Origin: CAVORB01 sp963698495
GTDB lineage: Bacteria; Pseudomonadota; Gammaproteobacteria; Chromatiales; Chromatiaceae
NCBI GenBank assembly: GCA_963698495.1
Contig: CAVORB010000001.1
Location: 62,001 to 126,000 of the forward strand
Direction of reading: 5' to 3'
Length of the DNA stretch: 64,000 nt
Positions 59,869 to 64,000 of the stretch are shown one piece after another. Both the position numbers and the translations under genes were made by a program. Below the pieces are notes generated by a model. The model saw only the letters and a list, made by a program, of their open reading frames with translations, was not told where the DNA came from and did not search any database. Positions within the stretch are counted from its first letter, which is position 1; the number at the start of each line of letters is the position of its first letter.

Positions 59869-60612
59869 ATGGGAGAGTGGGTCAGAGGGCGGGTCACCGC
59901 CAAGAAACAGTGGGCAGACAGTCTGTTCAGCCTCCGGATCGACGCGCCGATGGACGCGTTCGTCGCGGGTCAGTACGCGAAGGTCGCGCTGGACGTGGGC
60001 GACGAACGCGTTGGCCGGCCCTACTCGCTGGTCAACGCGCCGGATCAGCGCCCGCTCGAGATCTACTTCAACGAGGTGCTGGAAGGCCCCTTGACGCCGC
60101 GCCTGTCCGACCTGGACGAGGGCGATGGCCTGTGGGTATCCAGCAAGCCCGGCGGGATCTTCACCCTGGACAACGTGGTATCGCGCCGCCACCTCTGGTT
60201 GCTCGCGACGGGCACGGCCCTGGGTGTCTACCTCTCGATCCTGCGGACACCGGAGCCTTGGGAGCGCTTCGAACGGGTCATTCTGGTCCACGGAGTGCGC
60301 AATGCGGACGAGCTGACCTACCAGGACACCGTCGCCGAGCTCGCGCGGCAACACGGCGACCGTTTCCAGATTATTCCGGCGCTGAGCCGCGAACGTCGAG
60401 ACGGCCCGCTCCACGGACGCATCACGCACCTGTTGCAGAACGGAGACCTGGAAGCCACCGCTGGCATCCGGATTCACCCTGACGACAGCCACCTGATGCT
60501 GTGCGGCAACTCGGAAATGATCAAGGACGTCCGCGCGATTCTGGAGTCCCGGGGGCTGCGCCGCCACCGTCGGCACGAGCCCGGTCACTACACGACGGAG
60601 CAGTACCACTGA
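59869..60612 (+). CDS. fpr: ferredoxin/flavodoxin-NADP+ reductase
   Basis: A 247-residue FAD enzyme moving electrons between NADPH and ferredoxin or flavodoxin. The FAD motif is VGRPYSLVNAPD (R50), followed by SKPGGIFTLDNV. The NADP-binding half shows LLATGTALGVYLSIL and LMLCGNSEMIKDVRAILESR. Length and the aromatic-containing C-terminal tail match bacterial Fpr. CAGGAG lies about 10 nt upstream. It serves oxidative-stress repair and FeS assembly by family. Confidence 0.93.
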   Translation: MGEWVRGRVTAKKQWADSLFSLRIDAPMDAFVAGQYAKVALDVGDERVGRPYSLVNAPDQRPLEIYFNEVLEGPLTPRLSDLDEGDGLWVSSKPGGIFTLDNVVSRRHLWLLATGTALGVYLSILRTPEPWERFERVILVHGVRNADELTYQDTVAELARQHGDRFQIIPALSRERRDGPLHGRITHLLQNGDLEATAGIRIHPDDSHLMLCGNSEMIKDVRAILESRGLRRHRRHEPGHYTTEQYH

Positions 60613-60836
60613 GGGAGCCGGGGTGGCCGACCTACTGGGAGTTGTGGAGGCGTCCGCGGCGGGCGAATGGCTCACCTGCGCCGGCGGGGCTCGCCCGTCG
60701 CGTCGCCTGCGTGAAGCGCTACCGGACGGACAAACCTCTCGATGCGGCCGATAGTATTGGTTCCTTGGGTCCGGTCTTCAAACGCCGTATTGCCTGCCGG
60801 CATCGCAGCCGTGCCGGTTGAGCGCCATGTAACCTC

Positions 60837-62378
60837 ATGACCATCCGCGCGCCGCGACGACTCATCGTCATCCTCGGAGATCAGCTCGACCACGAGGGGG
60901 CGGCGCTGGCGGATCTTGATCCGTCGCTCGACCTGGTTTGGATGTGCGAGGCCTCCGAGGAGGCCACCCACGTACCTTCCCACAAGGCGCGCACCGCGCT
61001 GTTCTTGAGCGCCATGCGCCATTTCCGGGACGAACTGTCCGCCGCCGGGATACCGGTTCGCTACCGGACGCTCGACCGGGAAGGCGACATCTCGCTTGCC
61101 GCGGCCCTGCGGCAGGATATCGACGCGCTAAAGCCGCAGGGCGTCGTGATGACCGAGCCCGGCGAGTATCGCATCGCCGCCGCCCTGCGCGATGTCTGCC
61201 GAGATGCCGGCCTCGACCCGGAGCAACGCGAGGACCGGCACTTCATCTGCTCGCGACAGGCCTTTCAGGCCTGGGCTTCCGGCCGCAAGACAACGCGGCT
61301 GGAGCACTTCTACCGCCACCTGCGTAAAGCCGAGGGAGTGCTCGTCGAAGACGGCAAGCCCGCCGCCGGCCGCTGGAACTTCGACGCGGACAATCGCAAG
61401 GCCTTCGGGCGTAAGGGACCCGGACTGGTGCCGCCACCACTCCGGTTCCCTCCGGACAGCACGACGCGCAAGGCATTTGAACTGGTCGATCGACGCTTTC
61501 CCGACGGACCGGGTTCGACCTCGCGCTTCGACTGGCCGGTGACCCGGCGCCAGGCGCTGGCGGCGCTTGCGGATTTCGTTGCCAACCGCCTGCCAGCATT
61601 CGGCTCGTGGCAGGACGCCATGTGGGACGGAGAGCCCTGGCTCTGGCATGCCCGCCTCTCCGCCGCCATGAACCTTAAGCTGCTGAATCCGCGCGAGGTC
61701 ATCGCCGAGGCCATCGGCGCCTGGGAGGCCGGTCACGCGCCCATCGCGTCGGTGGAGGGTTTCGTGCGCCAGGTCCTGGGTTGGCGAGAGTACGTGCGAG
61801 GCGTGTACTGGCTGCACATGCCTGGTTACACGCAGCGCAACGCGCTGCAGGCCGACCGCCCCCTCCCGGCCTTCTACTGGAGCGGCGAGACAGAGTACGC
61901 CTGCCTGCGCAGCGTGGTGGGCCAGGTGATCGAGCACGGCTACGCGCATCACATCCAGCGCCTGATGGTTACTGGACTGTTCGCGCTGTTGCTGGGCGTG
62001 GAGCCGCGCCAGATCCACGTGTGGTACCTGGCCATGTTCGTGGACGCGGTGGAATGGGTAGAGGCACCCAATACCATCGGCATGAGCCAGTTCGCCGATG
62101 GCGGCCTGCTGGCGTCCAAGCCCTACATCGCGAGCGGCAGCTACATCAACCGCATGAGCGACTACTGCCGTCACTGCCGCTTCGACCCCAAGGACGCGGT
62201 GGGCGAGAAGGCTTGCCCCTTCACCACCTTGTTCTGGGATTTCCTCAGCCGCCACCGCGCCCGCTTCGCGACCCATCCCCGGATCGGCGCCCTGTGGCGC
62301 AATCTGCAGCGCCTCGATCCGGAGCGCGTCAAGGCCATACGCGACCAGTCGGACGACCTGCGCGCCAAGCTCTCCTGA
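60837..62378 (+). CDS. FeS-containing photolyase/cryptochrome B (PhrB/CryB type)
   Basis: A 513-residue photolyase of the FeS bacterial group, which repairs (6-4) photoproducts with blue light. The Rossmann domain starts RLIVILGDQLDHEG. The [4Fe-4S] ligands are all present: C356 (EYACLRSVV), C444 and C447 (SDYCRHCRF) and C460 (GEKACPF), the spacing of Agrobacterium PhrB. FAD contacts include HHIQRLMVTGLFALL and WYLAMFVDAVEWVE. It lies upstream of the FAD oxidoreductase with a 19-bp gap, so the two are likely co-transcribed as a light or UV unit. Confidence 0.95.
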   Translation: MTIRAPRRLIVILGDQLDHEGAALADLDPSLDLVWMCEASEEATHVPSHKARTALFLSAMRHFRDELSAAGIPVRYRTLDREGDISLAAALRQDIDALKPQGVVMTEPGEYRIAAALRDVCRDAGLDPEQREDRHFICSRQAFQAWASGRKTTRLEHFYRHLRKAEGVLVEDGKPAAGRWNFDADNRKAFGRKGPGLVPPPLRFPPDSTTRKAFELVDRRFPDGPGSTSRFDWPVTRRQALAALADFVANRLPAFGSWQDAMWDGEPWLWHARLSAAMNLKLLNPREVIAEAIGAWEAGHAPIASVEGFVRQVLGWREYVRGVYWLHMPGYTQRNALQADRPLPAFYWSGETEYACLRSVVGQVIEHGYAHHIQRLMVTGLFALLLGVEPRQIHVWYLAMFVDAVEWVEAPNTIGMSQFADGGLLASKPYIASGSYINRMSDYCRHCRFDPKDAVGEKACPFTTLFWDFLSRHRARFATHPRIGALWRNLQRLDPERVKAIRDQSDDLRAKLS

Positions 62379-62397
62379 CCCGGAGGACCCTCAAGCC

Positions 62398-63708
62398 ATG
62401 AACGCGGACGTGATCATCATCGGCGCCGGTCTCTCCGGCCTGGCCTGCGCGCTGGCGCTGCGGCAACGCGGTGTCGAGCCCCTGATCCTGGAGGCGTCCG
62501 ACGGGATCGGAGGACGCGTCCGCACCGATCGACGAGACGGCTTCCTGCTCGACCGCGGCTTCCAGGTGCTGCAGACCTGGTACCCGGAGGCGCGGCGGGT
62601 TCTCAACTACGAGGCGCTCGATCTGCGTCCCTTCGAACCGGGCGCCCTCGTCCGTCGCGATGGGCGCTTTCACCGCGTGAGCGATGTCTGGCGCCGACCC
62701 GCACGCCTGCCGGAGATGCTGTTCTCGCCGGTGGGGACGGCGGGAGACAAGCTGCGCATGCTCGCCCTGCGCCGCCGCGCGTTGCAGGGGGACCTGGAAA
62801 CCCTGTACGCGCGGGAGGAGACCGACACGCTCTCAATGCTCCGGGGTATGGGTTTCTCCCGGCGTATGATCGACAGCTTCTTCAAGCCGTTTTTCGCAGG
62901 CGTCTTCTTCGAGCCTGACCTCCAGATATCCAGCCGCGCCTTCGATTTCGTGTTCCGCGCCTTTGCGCTTGGGGATACGGCCCTCCCCGCCCGAGGCATG
63001 GCCGAGATCCCGACCCAGCTCGCTGCCCGCCTGCCCAGGGAATCGATCCGCCTGACCGCGCGGGTGCGGCAACTCCTGGACGGACAGGTTGTCCTGGCGT
63101 CGGGCGAGCGCCTGCGCGCACGCGCCGTCGTCATCGCCACCGAAGGCCGCTCGGCGGCGCGACTCCTGGGGCGTCCCGAGCTCCCCGCCACCCGCGGCAC
63201 CACCTGCTTCTATTTCGCAGCCGACCGGGCACCAGTGTCGGGACGGGAGCTCGTACTCAATAGTGAGGGGCGCGGGCTTATCAACAGCCTGCTGGTTCCG
63301 AGCAACCTGTCCGACGCGTACGCGCCCGCGGGCTTGCACCTGGTGGCCGTCAATCTGTTCGGCGCCGGGCGCGATCCGACCGAGCTCGAGCCCCCGCTGC
63401 GCAGGGAGCTGTCGGACTGGTTCGGCAACTGGGCCCTGGGCTGGGAGCGGCTCGCCGTCTACCGGCTGCCGGAGGCCCTGCCGAATCAGTCCCCGCCGGT
63501 ATCGTACCCAGGAGACCGGGACGGGCGCATCGGGGAGCGGTTGTGGGTCTGCGGTGAGCTGGACGCGGCCCCATCCATCCAGTGGGCGCTGTATTCCGGC
63601 GGGCGTGCCGGCGCGACCGTTGCCGCTGCTTTGCGTCGAGGCCGCGACAGGGCCCCTCCGCAATTCCCCGCAACGAACCCGGCGGCAGGTGCCAACCGTC
63701 CTGGATGA
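62398..63708 (+). CDS. FAD-dependent amine oxidase/phytoene-desaturase-like protein
   Basis: A 436-residue flavoprotein. The dinucleotide site is VIIIGAGLSGLACALALRQR (G-x-G-x-x-G) followed by an acidic LILEASDGIGGRVRT, the GG doublet motif. The C-terminal FAD contact is LWVCGELDAAPSIQWALYS. These proteins often neighbour photolyases and make or modify carotenoids or similar compounds. No membrane segment. Substrate not evident. Confidence 0.88.
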   Translation: MNADVIIIGAGLSGLACALALRQRGVEPLILEASDGIGGRVRTDRRDGFLLDRGFQVLQTWYPEARRVLNYEALDLRPFEPGALVRRDGRFHRVSDVWRRPARLPEMLFSPVGTAGDKLRMLALRRRALQGDLETLYAREETDTLSMLRGMGFSRRMIDSFFKPFFAGVFFEPDLQISSRAFDFVFRAFALGDTALPARGMAEIPTQLAARLPRESIRLTARVRQLLDGQVVLASGERLRARAVVIATEGRSAARLLGRPELPATRGTTCFYFAADRAPVSGRELVLNSEGRGLINSLLVPSNLSDAYAPAGLHLVAVNLFGAGRDPTELEPPLRRELSDWFGNWALGWERLAVYRLPEALPNQSPPVSYPGDRDGRIGERLWVCGELDAAPSIQWALYSGGRAGATVAAALRRGRDRAPPQFPATNPAAGANRPG

Positions 63709-63845
63709 ACAACGTCCGGGGCATCGACGATTGCCGCGGAATCTGGCTCTGGTGGCGCCTCGCGGGTGAAGGATGGTTCAGGGCCAGGCCGCTATACCGG
63801 GGAGCTCGAAATCGACGCTCGCGGGGCGGCCATGGAGACGGTTGA
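63705..63845 (+). CDS. possible 46-residue coupled ORF
   Basis: An ATG overlaps the stop of the preceding gene (ATGA) and opens a 46-codon frame rich in Trp, Arg and Gly. Only the coupling supports it; there is no recognisable family. It may be an accident. Confidence 0.2.
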   Translation: MNNVRGIDDCRGIWLWWRLAGEGWFRARPLYRGARNRRSRGGHGDG

Positions 63846-64000
63846 CGCCCGCCACTGAAGCTGGCGAGAAAGCCCAACCAAAGCGCCCGGTTGAATCCCC
63901 GAGACCGATCTCCTATCGTACGATCGGCCGCGGGGAGGGGCTTTTCTCGATTCCCCCTGCAACGCGACTCGTCGCCATCCGCTGGACCCCTGGAGGGACT

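Overview
This 64-kb window is GC-rich chromosomal DNA, most likely from a gammaproteobacterium of the Chromatiales/Ectothiorhodospiraceae type. That placement is an inference from general gene content (Lrp next to leuA, a Fpr-type reductase, an FeS-type photolyase, a DUF6279-like lipoprotein). No rRNA or tRNA gene was found to fix it.

Layout. 1-5000: leuA (cut by the left edge) diverging from an Lrp/AsnC regulator, a small protein with its own terminator, an MFS transporter and a GNAT acetyltransferase. 5110-22862: two complete V/A-type ATPase operons arranged back to back with the same gene order (G/H-like stalk, C, I, K, F, E, A, B, D). In the left operon subunits E and A are one open reading frame. 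The 839-bp divergent region holds a Crp/Fnr-like site and a chain of perfect inverted repeats. 22929-46372: an 18-gene leftward cluster for a contractile phage-tail-like machine (terminator-like protein, sheath, tube, tape-measure candidate, hub, spike, PAAR tip, gp25, gpJ, gpI, fibres). It has no capsid, portal, terminase, integrase or AAA+ ATPase, so it is a tailocin or contractile injection system rather than a prophage. One member is a 982-residue membrane protein with a complete M23 peptidase site. 46618-50038: diverging from the tail cluster, a small Bell-like protein and a NACHT NTPase that share the same amyloid-like motif (C-terminal in one, N-terminal in the other), followed by a FecR-like lipoprotein. 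This looks like a bacterial amyloid-signalling (BASS) NLR pair. 50270-63708: housekeeping and stress genes: redoxin plus DsbD-like reductase, quinone reductase, MOSC protein with a frameshift, lipoprotein, alpha/beta hydrolase, sugar aminotransferase, CinA-like protein, glutathione peroxidase, ferredoxin-NADP reductase, FeS photolyase and an FAD oxidoreductase.

How parts may work together. The two rotary ATPases probably use different ions or conditions, with the right-hand operon carrying a long structured leader. The tail machine and the NLR pair share a 245-bp divergent promoter region. A link between them (defence, regulated cell death, or simple neighbourhood in a defence island) is inference only. 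All assignments come from reading the sequence and family knowledge; no database search was run.
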